DNA of 61,085 bases from assembly GCA_001577635.1 (NCBI GenBank), contig LSBP01000017.1, positions 1 through 61,085 on the forward strand, read 5' to 3'. The position numbers were made by a program, and so were the translations under genes. How positions within the stretch are numbered: the first letter of the stretch is position 1; the number at the start of each line of letters is the position of its first letter. This DNA comes from Halomonadaceae bacterium T82-2 (GTDB lineage: Bacteria; Pseudomonadota; Gammaproteobacteria; Pseudomonadales; Halomonadaceae). Of this stretch, positions 1 through 10,177 are shown piece after piece. A model generated the notes under the pieces. That model did not search any database and was not told where the DNA came from. It saw only the letters and a list, made by a program, of their open reading frames with translations.

Positions 1-75
1 AAGCTGGCACGCATCGCCTTTTCACTGATGAAGCATGAGACGGGATATCGCCCTCCAAGCCCCATCAAGGCTTGA
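1..75 (+). mobile_element. 3' end of a transposase gene (IS110-like), partial
   Basis: The window opens inside a reading frame that ends at a TGA at 73-75. The last 24 residues contain KLARIAFSLMKHETGYRPP. A basic, LARIAF-type tail followed by a short aromatic and proline-rich end is common at the C-terminus of IS110-family transposases. Only the tail is present, so the family call rests on recall of that signature and is tentative. The coding end lies about 40 bp from a REP-like element, a kind of target used by several IS110-family elements. Confidence 0.45.
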
Positions 76-116
76 CGGGCAACATAGAATCTCCCACAGC
101 CAGCAACCGTGGCCGT

Positions 117-219
117 GCCGGTCAGCCTGATGGGCGGTCTTGTGGGAGGGGATTCATCCCCGACAGCGGCGGCCCGGTGGCCGGTTCATCGCGACTGACG
201 TCGCTCCCACGGCCGGGTT
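117..219. repeat. REP-like palindromic element, copy 1
   Basis: Two short palindromes lie side by side: GGGGATTCATCCCC (148-161) and GCGACTGACGTCGC (191-204). They are joined by a GC-rich linker and followed by TCCCAC. The same two modules recur at 25779-25890 in the opposite order, and both copies carry CCGGTCAGCCTGA directly before the GGGGAT module. This is the architecture of dispersed REP/BOX-type elements. It fills the space between the transposase tail and nnrS. Confidence 0.7.
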
Positions 220-249
220 CCGGATGAACGAGCTGCCGAGAGATCGCCA

Positions 250-1446
250 CTAGCCCGGCGCGCCATCGGCGCGCCGACTCCCCAGCACCGGAACATAGCG
301 CACCAGGTAGAGGGCCAGCGCCAGGCTCCAGGCGAGGATGGCGAGATTCAGCGCCACCGGCAGCGCCTGCGGCCAGAGGGCCGGCAGCAGCGCACGCGCC
401 ACACCGGCCAGCAGCATCAGCGCCAGGGCCGTGGCGATGCCGCGCGGCGCGACGAGCGCCCGGCCGGTATGCCCCAGGGCCACGCGCGCCATCATCGCCA
501 GCATCATGCCCCCCATGCCGCCCACGGTCAGGGCGTGGATCGCCAGCGACAGGCTCACGATGTGCCAGGCTGAAAGCGCCCACATCGCCAGGCCCAGGCA
601 GACGAAACCGTAGCTCAGATGCAGGCTCCACAGCAGCGGCTCGCGCCAGCCATGCCAGCCGGCCCAGCGCAGCCCGCGCACGAGGTTGGCGAGCGCCGCC
701 ACCCCGGCGACCCCGGCCCACACGCCGTCCGGCACCACGCCACCGACCAGAACCACCAGCTGCAGGCCGACCAGCGCCACGACGCCGCCGATCGCCGCCG
801 CCTCGAGCACCAGCGGGCGGCTCGCCTGGGGGCGGTCGAGACGCCGCGCGGTAAAGAAGGGAATCACCCGGCCGCCGAGGATCACCATCAGCAGCGTGAT
901 CAGCAGCACGGCCAGGGACTCGCCGCCGCGCAGCAGGTACGCCGCGCCGCCGTACAGCGCCAGATGCATGGCCAGGTTGGCCACGGCGAGCAGCGCGAGC
1001 ACCGGCACGAAGACCAGGTTGCGCCACTGGCGCCGGTGAATCACCGGCCGCGCCAGCAGCACCGCGGCCAGCGGCAGGAAGGCCACGTCGAGCGTCGCCA
1101 CGCCCGCCGCCGGCAGCCCGCCGGGAAAAGCGATCGCCAGCCGCGCCGCCAGCCAGAGGACGGCGAGCCCCAGCAGCGGCCAGCCGGAGAGGCCCGGCCG
1201 GCCGGTCCAGTTCTGCACCGCGGTGAGCAGGAAGCCCACCACCACCGCCGCGGCAAAGCCGAACAGCATCTCGTGCGGGTGCCACCACATCAGGCCGCCG
1301 TAGGGGGCGAGCCATACGTGACCGTTCCACACCCCGCCCCACACCAGCATCGCCAGCAGGCCGAAGGCCGCGGCGAGCAGGAAGAAGGGACGAAACGCCA
1401 GCCGCCACAGCGGCATGCGGCGCGCCAGGACAGACGAGTCGTGCAT
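250..1446 (-). CDS. nnrS: NnrS family membrane protein (nitric oxide stress)
   Basis: Polytopic inner-membrane protein of 398 residues with about twelve hydrophobic segments, the normal size for NnrS. The N-terminal LWRLAFRPFFLLAA and the WHPHEMLFGFAAAVVVGFLL stretch near residues 55-75, followed by TAVQNWTG, are NnrS hallmarks; the histidines are thought to hold haem and copper in the family. NnrS proteins protect against nitrosative stress by limiting damage from dinitrosyl-iron complexes (known from the family, not tested here). It starts 13 bp after the hmp stop, so both are probably one transcript driven by the sigma-54 promoter upstream of hmp. Confidence 0.93.
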   Translation of the reverse strand: MHDSSVLARRMPLWRLAFRPFFLLAAAFGLLAMLVWGGVWNGHVWLAPYGGLMWWHPHEMLFGFAAAVVVGFLLTAVQNWTGRPGLSGWPLLGLAVLWLAARLAIAFPGGLPAAGVATLDVAFLPLAAVLLARPVIHRRQWRNLVFVPVLALLAVANLAMHLALYGGAAYLLRGGESLAVLLITLLMVILGGRVIPFFTARRLDRPQASRPLVLEAAAIGGVVALVGLQLVVLVGGVVPDGVWAGVAGVAALANLVRGLRWAGWHGWREPLLWSLHLSYGFVCLGLAMWALSAWHIVSLSLAIHALTVGGMGGMMLAMMARVALGHTGRALVAPRGIATALALMLLAGVARALLPALWPQALPVALNLAILAWSLALALYLVRYVPVLGSRRADGAPG

Positions 1447-1459
1447 CGGGCGCTCCCGG

Positions 1460-2644
1460 TCAGCCGGCCTGCAGCGGCCGCGAGGGGCCGAAGTGTTCGT
1501 AGTGGCGCCGCTCGCCGGGCACGCCCAGGCTGTCCAGGGCGTGATCGACGGCGGTCATGAAGCCCTGCGGCCCCACGAAGTAGCACTCCGGTTCGCCCTC
1601 GGGCAGATAACGCGCCAGCAGCTCGCGATTGACGCGGCCGATGTGGTCGGCCCTGTCGTCGTCCTCGCGGCCCCGCTCGTAGAGCGTCACCGAGGTCAGG
1701 TGGTCGGCATGCTCGCGGGCCAGGGCCGCCAGCTCGTCGGCGAAGGCGTGGTGGGCGCGCTCCTGGGCGGCGTGCAGGTAGACCACCCGGCGCCCCTGCT
1801 CCAGCGCCCGGCAGGCCATGGGCAGCATCGGCGTCTGCCCCACCCCGCCGCTGATCAGCATCACCGGCGTCGAGGCCTCGTCGAGCGTCAGCTGCCCCGA
1901 GGGCTGCAGCAGCTCCAGCGTGTCGCCGACGGCCAGGCGGTCATGGAAGTACTCGCTGACCCGGCCGCCCGTCTCGCGCTTGATCGAGATCCGGTAAGTC
2001 TTGCCGTTGGGCGTGCCGGACAGGCTGTAGTGACGATAGACGGGCTCGCCGTCGATGCTCAGCTTGACGCCGATGAACTGCCCCGGCTCGAAATCCGCCA
2101 CCGGCCCGCCGTCGACCGGCTCGAGCACGAAGGAGCGGATGACCCGGCTCTCCTGACGCGTCTCGGCGATGCGGAAGGTGCGCGTGCCCTGCCAGCCGCC
2201 GGGACGCGCGGCGAACTCATGGTAGGCTTCCGCCTCCAGATCGATCAGCAGGTCGGCCAGCTCCTGATAGAGCGCGCCCCAGGCATCGGCGATCTCGGGG
2301 GTCACGGCATCGCCCAGCACCTCGCCGATGGCCGCCATCAGGCATTCGCCGACGATCGGGTACTGGTCGGGCTGAATCCCCAGCGAGACGTGCTTGCTGA
2401 CCACCGTGGCCAGCACCTCGCGGGCCTTGTCCGGTTCCTTGCGCATCTGCACGTAGGCCAGCACCGCGCTGGCCAGCACCCGGGGCTGGCCGCCGTCGGC
2501 CTGGTGGGTCTGATTGAACAGCGGAACGACCTCCGGGTAACGCTCGAACATCAGCGGATAAAAACGTTTCGTGATCGCGTCGAGATGCTCGGCCACCACG
2601 GGAGCGGTTGCCTCGATCAGGCTTTCCTGCTGGTCCGTCAACAT
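1460..2644 (-). CDS. hmp: Flavohaemoprotein, nitric oxide dioxygenase
   Basis: Cytoplasmic enzyme of 394 residues, full length for Hmp. It oxidises NO with O2 to nitrate using NAD(P)H, FAD and haem b. The globin domain (about 1-135) has the distal pair Tyr29 and Gln53, the proximal haem ligand His85 in KHVSLGI, and Tyr95, matching E. coli numbering. The reductase part has the FAD motif RHYSLS and the NAD-binding GGVGQTPM. The ATG is preceded by AAAGGGG at good spacing. It is the first gene of an hmp-nnrS pair. Upstream lie a -24/-12 promoter and three NorR-like sites, so induction by NO through NorR is likely. Confidence 0.97.
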   Translation of the reverse strand: MLTDQQESLIEATAPVVAEHLDAITKRFYPLMFERYPEVVPLFNQTHQADGGQPRVLASAVLAYVQMRKEPDKAREVLATVVSKHVSLGIQPDQYPIVGECLMAAIGEVLGDAVTPEIADAWGALYQELADLLIDLEAEAYHEFAARPGGWQGTRTFRIAETRQESRVIRSFVLEPVDGGPVADFEPGQFIGVKLSIDGEPVYRHYSLSGTPNGKTYRISIKRETGGRVSEYFHDRLAVGDTLELLQPSGQLTLDEASTPVMLISGGVGQTPMLPMACRALEQGRRVVYLHAAQERAHHAFADELAALAREHADHLTSVTLYERGREDDDRADHIGRVNRELLARYLPEGEPECYFVGPQGFMTAVDHALDSLGVPGERRHYEHFGPSRPLQAG

Positions 2645-2697
2645 GTTGAACCCCTTTGATGTTTCGATTGGTCAGGCATGAGCCTGATTACAGGTGT

Positions 2698-2713
2698 AGC
2701 AACCCATGTGCCC
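2698..2713 (-). promoter_or_regulatory. Sigma-54 (-24/-12) promoter of hmp-nnrS
   Basis: Read on the minus strand the sequence is GGGCAC-ATGGG-TTGCT, against the consensus TGGCAC-N5-TTGCW. Both invariant dinucleotides, GG and GC, are present with the required 10-nt gap. It lies about 55 bp upstream of the hmp start codon. The enhancer-like sites at 2843-2893 are about 130 bp further upstream, the usual distance for an enhancer-binding activator. Confidence 0.8.
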
Positions 2714-2842
2714 GCCTTCAAAACGGTCGCCCGGATGCGGCACTTTGTCGCGAAACGCCTCCAACTAACTGATTTATAAACCATTCAACAATGCCCTTGG
2801 GACCTGCCGGCGATTTCGCGGCGATGCCTCCGTGCCGGGACG

Positions 2843-2893
2843 GTCAAGATGACAGTCTTTTTGCTGTCTTATTGACACTTCTGTCAGGATGAC
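2843..2893. promoter_or_regulatory. Three NorR-type enhancer sites
   Basis: Three 11-bp sites fit the NorR core GT-N7-AC: GTCAAGATGAC (2843-2853), GTCTTATTGAC (2866-2876) and GTCAGGATGAC (2883-2893). The outer two match the full GTCA-N3-TGAC form. NorR characteristically uses three such sites upstream of a sigma-54 promoter. No norR gene is in this window, so the regulator is inferred from the sites and from the NO-related function of the operon. Confidence 0.75.
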
Positions 2894-3232
2894 ACCCCCT
2901 TGGCCGGACCTTGACCCGCACGGCGTTCGCCAGTATCACCAGGCAATTCACGCCAATCGGCAGCAGTGCATAACGCCAGACTGGTTCGTGCCGGCTCTCG
3001 AACGGGGCGACCGGGAGATCGTGCCCTGGGCACCGGTGTTCGGCTGCCCCGTCCACCCGGCCTATTCACGCGACAAGGCACCACCTCGGCGCGAGCAATC
3101 GCTGTCTACGTGGCGAATCAGCAGCGCCGATGGAGCAGGCTTGACCACCCCAGACCGGCCCCTGTTCGGCGGGGTTAACGGTGGCGTCGACGCCACCGGC
3201 AGCTTTCGCAATTCCGCAGAGATCTCACCGAC
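2894..3232. other. Intergenic stretch before the TDT transporter; no convincing gene
   Basis: No convincing gene was found in these 339 bases. A leftward open frame (start 3056, end 2844) covers much of it, with a hydrophobic stretch containing LLPIGVNCLVILANAVRV. This loosely recalls the last membrane helix of heavy-metal P-type ATPases, so it could be a gene remnant, but it has no supporting context. A weak -24/-12-like motif pointing right, AGGCAC-N8-GGC, lies at 3076-3090. Confidence 0.35.
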
Positions 3233-4288
<1,056 letters not shown>

Positions 4289-4297
4289 ACGACGCTC

Positions 4298-5269
4298 TTA
4301 AAGCAACACAGGGGCATCGGAAAGCCCCAGCCGGCTTCGTGTCGCAACAGACAGGTGCTGGCAATGCTCGAAGAGCCAGTCTGCAAAATCATCGCCATCC
4401 ATGATCTGAATGCCATCCTTCTCGGCCAAGGCCTCGACACCCTCGTCGACAATGGCTGTCGTGATCAGCCAGCGCTGGGCATCATCCTCATCGATTGCCG
4501 CAAGCTGGCGAACACCATGATCGTCCGTCACTCCCTTGTGATGCTTTACCTGGATAAGGAGCTTCGAGGGGTTGAACCGATCCTTTCGGTAAGCTTCGAT
4601 GTCGGCATCGGCAATACCTTCATAGTGACGCTTGCTGGGTCGATGAACGTCATACCCTTCTAGTTTCAAAAGCTCCATCACCAGCATTTCCAGCCCATTT
4701 CCACCCCCGGAAAGGAAAGTGCTGCCCTGCTGTATGCGCTTCAGGAGCGACTTCTTGAAGGCCTCGACTGCTTCGCCGTTTTCGGCCTCATGCTGCCCGC
4801 TTATATCGCTGAAGCCACCAGCTTCGAGACGGGCATAGAGCGTTTCCAGCTCATCCGAAAACTCATCCAGCGATGCGACGGCTATGCGTATTTTCAGACG
4901 CGTTTCAAGGGCGGTAGAAAGATCGTCACGAGGGATACGCTTGACCGTACCGTCCTCTCCGCGTAAAAACCTCACTCCGACCCGATTTTCCCCGTAGGCG
5001 ATATCCTGCGCAAAGCTCTTCTCCCCGGTGGCTCGGGCAAGCAGTATGGCGCGAGCCACCGGGACCACTATCAGGTCATCGGCGCAAATATTGAAGAAGC
5101 GCCGAATCTGATTGCCCTTCCTGCCGATCTCGATTCCCCGGTCATGGAAAGATGCCATCAGGGACTCTGCAGACGAGTGCTCCGAGAAGTTCATTTGCGA
5201 CCAGCCATAACCCACCTGGTCCATTCTCGTCAGCTCAAGCGGGCTTCTCACCAATATCACTCTGGGCAC
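4298..5269 (-). CDS. Mrr-like restriction endonuclease, last gene of the defence locus
   Basis: Predicted cytoplasmic nuclease of about 323 residues. The C-terminal third carries an Mrr-type PD-(D/E)xK fold: GNGLEMLVMELLKLEGYDV, an acidic DADIEAYR strand, then LLIQVKHHKG giving the QxK catalytic end, followed by the Mrr-type tail with LITTAIVDEG and GIQIMDGDDF. The N-terminal two thirds are not recognised and may sense DNA or a partner. The GTG at 5269 was chosen because AAGGA lies 7 nt upstream; an ATG at 5323 with GAGGAAGGAG is an alternative. The gene follows res directly. Mrr enzymes usually cut modified DNA, so how it coexists with Mod is an open question. Confidence 0.8.
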   Translation of the reverse strand: MPRVILVRSPLELTRMDQVGYGWSQMNFSEHSSAESLMASFHDRGIEIGRKGNQIRRFFNICADDLIVVPVARAILLARATGEKSFAQDIAYGENRVGVRFLRGEDGTVKRIPRDDLSTALETRLKIRIAVASLDEFSDELETLYARLEAGGFSDISGQHEAENGEAVEAFKKSLLKRIQQGSTFLSGGGNGLEMLVMELLKLEGYDVHRPSKRHYEGIADADIEAYRKDRFNPSKLLIQVKHHKGVTDDHGVRQLAAIDEDDAQRWLITTAIVDEGVEALAEKDGIQIMDGDDFADWLFEHCQHLSVATRSRLGLSDAPVLL

Positions 5270-5299
5270 AGCACTGTCCTTTCTTGATTGCAGTATGGC

Positions 5300-5321
5300 G
5301 CCAGGCCACCAGAGGCCTGGC
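5300..5321. other. Hairpin between res and the Mrr-like gene
   Basis: GCCAGGCC-N6-GGCCTGGC forms a perfect 8-bp stem with a 6-nt loop just after the res stop codon. No T-run follows, so it is more likely an RNA-processing or stability element than a full terminator. If the Mrr-like gene began at the ATG at 5323 the hairpin would be coding, which mildly favours the GTG start at 5269. Confidence 0.45.
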
Positions 5322-5333
5322 ATTGCTCCTTCC

Positions 5334-8300
5334 TCAACGCACCAGGTCCATCAGCTTGTCGTAGGAATCCACCACATCGTACTTCACCTTCGCCGTGGCG
5401 ATGGTGTCGAAGAACGCCGTGGCACACTTGATCTTGGCCTGCTCGATTTCACGCAGCTCCAGCGATGACATGCTGCCCTTGGTCTCGGCCACGAAGTAGA
5501 CGTGCTTGACGGCATTCTCGTTGAAAGCGATGGCCCAGTCGGGGTTGTAGTTGCCCACCGGGGTCGGGATGAAGAAGCTTTTCGGCAGCTTGGCGTAGAC
5601 GACCACTTCCTTGCCGGTATCGAGTTCTTCGACGAAGTCCCGTTCGATCCTGGAGTCTGTCACCACGTAGTCGAAGACATGGCGCTTGGCCTTGTAGGCC
5701 CGATCCAGCTGGTTCTCCGACTTCTCGATGGTGAAGATTTCCTGGCTGTGCTGCTCGTTGATGGGGTCGTAGCTGATGTGCTTAACCACCATGGTGGCCT
5801 TCTGCTCGTTGATCAGCCTGGCGGCCTGGGCCATGAAGTCCTCGGGATTCATCTGATACTGCTTGAAGGTTCTGGGCTGGATCTTGGAGAGAATCGCCGC
5901 GATGGTACGCCGCGTCAGCTGTGTGGCCTCGGCCAGACGGCCGATCAGATCGTACTGGACCGCCGAATGCAGCGAGCCGTCATGCTTGACCCGCTCGCTC
6001 TCGTTGACGGTGAAGGCCTGCCCGCTGGTCAGGTCCTGGTAGCTGGCTTCCGCCTTCTGGGTGCCACGTTCCACCTGGTATTCCAGGCGCTTAACGCTGA
6101 GCTTCAGATCCAGGTAGCCCACGCATTTCTCGATCAGCTCATTGGAATCGAAGCTGACCGAGTACGCCGCCTTGCGGTTGATGCGCTCCCAGAGCTCCTG
6201 AAATTCCTTCTTGTGGAAGTTGTCGTTGAGCGGGTTCCGCTTGGCCTTGCGGCCGTCATCAATGTGCGGCAGCTGGGCGTTGCTGAAGACGCTGTCGATC
6301 AGCTGGAAGACCTGCTGTGCATGGGGCTGCAGCGTCTCCGGCAGCTCGGCAAGGGTGCCGTCCTCCTTGGCCTGGTGGTAAGCCTCGGTGATGTGGTCGG
6401 CGCTATCCGTGTAGTCGTTCTTGAGCAGGTAACGGTAGATCTCCTTGGCCATGGCGGGCGTGACCTCTACTTCCCCCTCATCCGACACAAGGAGCTTGCC
6501 GGTGAAGTAGGCCTCGTCGGCGACCCGCGGACGCTCGGAGAGCTCGTTGCTGATGTCGCGCTGCAAGGCGGTGACAAAGTCCTTGTAGCTCTCGCTGGCA
6601 ACCACCGTCAGCTCGTTGATGTCGTGCACCGTCAGCGGGTCGTCCATGCGCTCGCCGAGCTGGTTGACCGCCAGGCGCAGGCCGCGCCCCACCTCCTGGC
6701 GCCGGGAGATGGTGTTGTCGCTGTGCTTCAGCGTGCAGATGACGAACACGTTGGGGTTGTCCCAGCCCTCCCGCAGGGCGGAGTGGGAGAAGATGAAGCG
6801 CGTGGGCTCCTCGAAGGAAAGCAGGCGCTCCTTGTCCTTCAGGATCAGATCGTAGGCATCGACATCGTCCGTCTCGGTCGAGCGTGCCTTGGTCTTGGGG
6901 TCGACGAGGCGCTTGGACTTCTTGTCGATGGAGAAGTAGCCGTTGTGAGTGTCCGAGACGTCGATGCCCTTCAGGTAACGGTTGTACGCGCTGTCTTCCA
7001 GGGTCAGCACCTGGTTGAGCTGGTGGTTGTACTCTTCCTCGAAGATCCGGGCGTATTCGCCCAGCACCTCACCACCCTCATCGTACTGGCGGTACTTGGC
7101 CACCTCGTCGATGAAGAACAGCGTGAGCACCTTGACCCCCTGGGAGAACAGCCGCTGTTCCTTCTTGAAGTGCGCCTTGACCGCCTCGCGAATCTGGATC
7201 CGGCGCAGCGCCTGCTCGGTGACATCGACGGTCACCTCCCCGGCAGTGAGCTCGACACCGTTGGTGAAGCTGAGCTGATCGACCCGCGCGTCGATCTCCG
7301 AGACGACGAACCCCTTGTACTGATCCAGCCCATCCGAGAGCTCATACAGGTTGTCGCCCTTGCCGAGCTTGCGGCGCTTGCGCTTCACGCCGCCGGCCGA
7401 CTTCACTTCGTACTCGATCCAGGCCACCGGGGGCTTGTTCCTGGCTGTCTCGATATTTTCCAGGTAGAGGTAGGCATCGGTGCCGGTGAGGCCCTTGGTG
7501 GTGACACCATGCACCGAGATCTTCTTCACCAGCTTCTGGTTGTAGGCGTCCAGGGCATCCAGGCGGTGAATCTTGTTGTAGGTCGTCTTGTGGGTCGCCG
7601 AATAGCGCACGATGAACAGCGGGTTGAACTCGCTCAGTGAGCTGAGCGTCTTGCCCCCTTCCATCTTCTGCGGCTCATCGAGGAACAGGATCGGCCGGTT
7701 GGCCTTGATGACGTCGATGGGGCGGCGCGACTGGAAATCGTCCAGCTCATCGTAGATGCGGCGGTTGTCGGCACCACGGGAGTTGAAGGCCTGCACGTTG
7801 ATGACCATCACGCTGATGCCGGCATCCGAGGAGAAGCTTTCCAGGTTGTGCAGCTGCTTCGAGTTGTAGATGAAGAAGCGCGCCTTCTCCCCGTAGCTCT
7901 CCAGGAAATGGTCGGCGGTGATCTGCAGCGACTTGTAGACCCCCTCGCGGATGGCAATGCTGGGCACCACCACGATGAACTTGCTCCAGCCGTAGCGCTG
8001 CTTCAGCTCGAACATGCTCTTCAGATAGACGTAGGTCTTGCCGGTGCCGGTCTCCATCTCCACGTCCAGGTTGTAGGGGCAGCCGGTCTTGTCATCCTTC
8101 TTCAGGCCGTCGGAGAGCGGCAGGTTCTGGCGGCGCTGCACGGTCCGGATATTGTTCAGCAGATCCAGCTCCGTCAGCTCCAGCGCGGCGTTCTTGAAGC
8201 CGGCGTCGTCGGGGTCTGGCGAGGCGTAGAGGTCACGCTGCAGCGGCTGCGCCAGGGGGGCTGCCTCGCCCGGATCGATGCGATAGCGGATACCACTACT

Positions 8301-8381
8301 GAAGGGCTGGCCGGCAAAGCAGTCCGCCAGTGCCTCGACGGCCCGCGTCTGGTATTCCTGGGTCTTGAACTTGAGCTTCAT
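5334..8381 (-). CDS. res: Type III restriction enzyme, Res subunit
   Basis: Restriction subunit of 1015 residues, the normal Res size. In type III systems Res works with Mod to translocate or slide on unmodified DNA and cut beyond the recognition site. The helicase part has Walker A TGTGKT (about 111-116), motif II DEPQ (235-238) and a motif VI region [12 protein letters not shown]. The C-terminal nuclease has PD (947-948) and ETK (966-968), so the PD-x-ExK triad is intact. The start [18 protein letters not shown] at 8381 follows AGAGGG at 5-nt spacing; a longer frame to 8429 lacks support. An 88-bp AT-rich gap separates it from the AlbA_2 gene and may hold its own promoter. Confidence 0.95.
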   Translation of the reverse strand: MKLKFKTQEYQTRAVEALADCFAGQPFSSGIRYRIDPGEAAPLAQPLQRDLYASPDPDDAGFKNAALELTELDLLNNIRTVQRRQNLPLSDGLKKDDKTGCPYNLDVEMETGTGKTYVYLKSMFELKQRYGWSKFIVVVPSIAIREGVYKSLQITADHFLESYGEKARFFIYNSKQLHNLESFSSDAGISVMVINVQAFNSRGADNRRIYDELDDFQSRRPIDVIKANRPILFLDEPQKMEGGKTLSSLSEFNPLFIVRYSATHKTTYNKIHRLDALDAYNQKLVKKISVHGVTTKGLTGTDAYLYLENIETARNKPPVAWIEYEVKSAGGVKRKRRKLGKGDNLYELSDGLDQYKGFVVSEIDARVDQLSFTNGVELTAGEVTVDVTEQALRRIQIREAVKAHFKKEQRLFSQGVKVLTLFFIDEVAKYRQYDEGGEVLGEYARIFEEEYNHQLNQVLTLEDSAYNRYLKGIDVSDTHNGYFSIDKKSKRLVDPKTKARSTETDDVDAYDLILKDKERLLSFEEPTRFIFSHSALREGWDNPNVFVICTLKHSDNTISRRQEVGRGLRLAVNQLGERMDDPLTVHDINELTVVASESYKDFVTALQRDISNELSERPRVADEAYFTGKLLVSDEGEVEVTPAMAKEIYRYLLKNDYTDSADHITEAYHQAKEDGTLAELPETLQPHAQQVFQLIDSVFSNAQLPHIDDGRKAKRNPLNDNFHKKEFQELWERINRKAAYSVSFDSNELIEKCVGYLDLKLSVKRLEYQVERGTQKAEASYQDLTSGQAFTVNESERVKHDGSLHSAVQYDLIGRLAEATQLTRRTIAAILSKIQPRTFKQYQMNPEDFMAQAARLINEQKATMVVKHISYDPINEQHSQEIFTIEKSENQLDRAYKAKRHVFDYVVTDSRIERDFVEELDTGKEVVVYAKLPKSFFIPTPVGNYNPDWAIAFNENAVKHVYFVAETKGSMSSLELREIEQAKIKCATAFFDTIATAKVKYDVVDSYDKLMDLVR

Positions 8382-8523
8382 AGCAACCCTCTGTGACCTT
8401 CTCTCTGCACGCTCTCTGCAAGAAAGCAACCGCAGGGAAATATAAACCTTTGATTTTCAAAAAATAACGTCATTTTCTCTCTGCACGTCTCTGCTGATCA
8501 CCTTGCACGGTCTCTGCAAGACG
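8382..8523. repeat. CTCTCTGCA repeats around the AlbA_2/res junction
   Basis: The 13-mer TTCTCTCTGCACG occurs near 8399 and again near 8474. TCTCTGCAAG occurs near 8413 and 8511. The gap between them is AT-rich (about 8440-8475), unlike its surroundings, and on the minus strand contains TTTATATTT, a possible -10 region for res. The pattern suggests a local duplication of the end of the AlbA_2 gene, or an operator with repeated half-sites. Confidence 0.45.
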
Positions 8524-10173
8524 CCAGCGGGGAGCCGTGTCAGAGCCCTTGTTGACGATGACGCCCTGGCGCCGGAGCTTTGTCAGCAAATTGCTGATTT
8601 TATTGTATTTTTGTTTGTATGTAAGGGCATCACTCAGCTTGTCCAGCAACAGCGCGTTGATATCCGAGCGGTTCGCCTGACCGAACTTTTCGAGATAATC
8701 CTTCAGCAATTTTGCATAGAACTCATCGTCCTGAGCACGGGTGCGGATATATTCGGCTTTGCTGGCCGTGGCTCCCGCCACGCTGGCGGAGACGTGGTAG
8801 TTAGGCTTGCGCCCTTCGATCAGGCCGGCCCGTTTGAGGCGAGCCACCGCATCATCGGCGATCGGCAGCTTCTTCTGGATGCGATCCAATGCCAGCACAT
8901 CGACAAGAGACAAGTCCGTCTTCTGAATCAACAGGCGACTGTACGCGGAGTCGACCACGCCACCGTAGATACCAAGTCTGACGGCGCCTGGCTCGCTCAG
9001 ATCATAGTCAGGCAGGGGGAGATAACGCCGGGCCTGGCGGGAATACATGTCGTGAATGCCGTAGCCCATGGTATCGATCATGTTGAGCTCGGCCATGGCC
9101 TGGGTCAGAAAGGGGTTACGGTAGCGTTTCGGGACCCGGTGCCCTTCCAGGTAATCACCGGGCTCACCCTCGAAAAAGCTGCCTTCATTGTCGAAGACCA
9201 GCCGGTCGGATTGCTCGACCACCACCACACGCGCATTGCGGCTGTAGTCCTGATGAGCGATGCAATTATGCAACGCTTCCAGCACGATTTTCTGGTCGTA
9301 CTTGGAGACTTCGATAGGTAATAGCTCGTCCTGAGGCAGCAGCCGCAACTGGATATTGCGGATACGCTGGTACAACTGCGTCGTGGCCAGCAGAAACGGC
9401 GGGCCGAAGTGCTGGTAGGCCCGCTCCGGCCCCTCCAGCTTCCAGGTCAGTTGAGCGGGATGCGGGGATAGCAGCGGCGCCGCCTCCTCCTTGCCGAGCA
9501 GCAGGAGGGCCGCACGGGTCACCTTGCCGTCCAGGGTCAGCTTGGCGCGGTCCAGGAATGTGGCCAGCGGCCACCCCATCACCTCGCCGGGCTCGAAGCG
9601 GTTGGCGTACTTCTTGGCGAAGGACTCGCGGGCCTTGCTGACCGCCTCGGGGTCGAGATGGTCGAGCGTGGCATTCGTCACCAGTTGCACGGACCAGTCG
9701 GTGGCGTCGGTCTGTCGCCGGATCGCATCCTGCTTGTCCAGGCCCAAGCCGGTCAGACTCTCCCCGGCGCGGGCGTAGTAATGCCCCAGCCAGGCGATGG
9801 GCATGCCCATCGGCGCGGGCGGAATCTCGAACAGCAGCACTCGGCCCTCCGGCGTTTCCAGCTCGTGAATGTCACGGAAGGTGATGCTGGGCTCGGTGCC
9901 GTCGGCGATCTGCATCTTGAGCTTGTCGAGTTCGCCAGGGGCTTGGCGGTACTCGGAGCCCAGGATGCGCCGGGTCTTGTCATCGATGCCAAAGACCAGC
10001 CAGGCGCTTTCGCAGGCACGCAGATTCGCCTCGTTGGCCAGCGCCGAGAGGTACTTGCCGAGATCCGAGGTGGAGAAGCCCTTGCCACCGCGTTTGAACT
10101 CGACCACCTCGCTCTCCCAGCGCTCGATAAGGGAGTGCAGCAACTGCTTCAGCGCCTGCTCGTCCATGCTCAT
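8470..10173 (-). CDS. AlbA_2 (Schlafen-like) plus GHKL ATPase domain protein of the R-M locus
   Basis: Protein of 567 residues. Residues about 15-150 form an AlbA_2 (formerly AAA_4) domain, with SEVVEFKRGG at the start and GIDDKTRRILG in the core; such domains bind nucleic acid. Around 297-315 is an N-box, EALHNCIAHQDYS, typical of the GHKL-type ATPase part found in the same family. The C-terminal region (about 420-560) looks like winged-helix DNA-binding segments. It sits 4 bp after mod and before res, a place where such proteins are often found in type III loci. Its role there is not established; an ATP-dependent regulator or effector is inference. Confidence 0.82.
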   Translation of the reverse strand: MSMDEQALKQLLHSLIERWESEVVEFKRGGKGFSTSDLGKYLSALANEANLRACESAWLVFGIDDKTRRILGSEYRQAPGELDKLKMQIADGTEPSITFRDIHELETPEGRVLLFEIPPAPMGMPIAWLGHYYARAGESLTGLGLDKQDAIRRQTDATDWSVQLVTNATLDHLDPEAVSKARESFAKKYANRFEPGEVMGWPLATFLDRAKLTLDGKVTRAALLLLGKEEAAPLLSPHPAQLTWKLEGPERAYQHFGPPFLLATTQLYQRIRNIQLRLLPQDELLPIEVSKYDQKIVLEALHNCIAHQDYSRNARVVVVEQSDRLVFDNEGSFFEGEPGDYLEGHRVPKRYRNPFLTQAMAELNMIDTMGYGIHDMYSRQARRYLPLPDYDLSEPGAVRLGIYGGVVDSAYSRLLIQKTDLSLVDVLALDRIQKKLPIADDAVARLKRAGLIEGRKPNYHVSASVAGATASKAEYIRTRAQDDEFYAKLLKDYLEKFGQANRSDINALLLDKLSDALTYKQKYNKISNLLTKLRRQGVIVNKGSDTAPRWRLAETVQGDQQRRAERK

Positions 10174-10177
10174 GGGC

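Noticed and set aside
122-1408. Leftward 428-residue open frame overlapping nnrS
   Set aside because: Out of frame with NnrS, Arg/Gly/Ala-rich, and its end is encoded by the REP-like repeat.
2844-3056. Leftward 70-residue frame with a hydrophobic LLPIGVNCLVILANAVRV stretch, like the last helix of metal ATPases
   Set aside because: Too short, no ribosome site of note, overlaps the NorR-type sites, and no other ATPase sequence is nearby. At best a remnant.
5502-7640. Rightward 712-residue open frame
   Set aside because: Antisense to res; Leu/Val/Gly-rich repetitive composition without recognisable motif.
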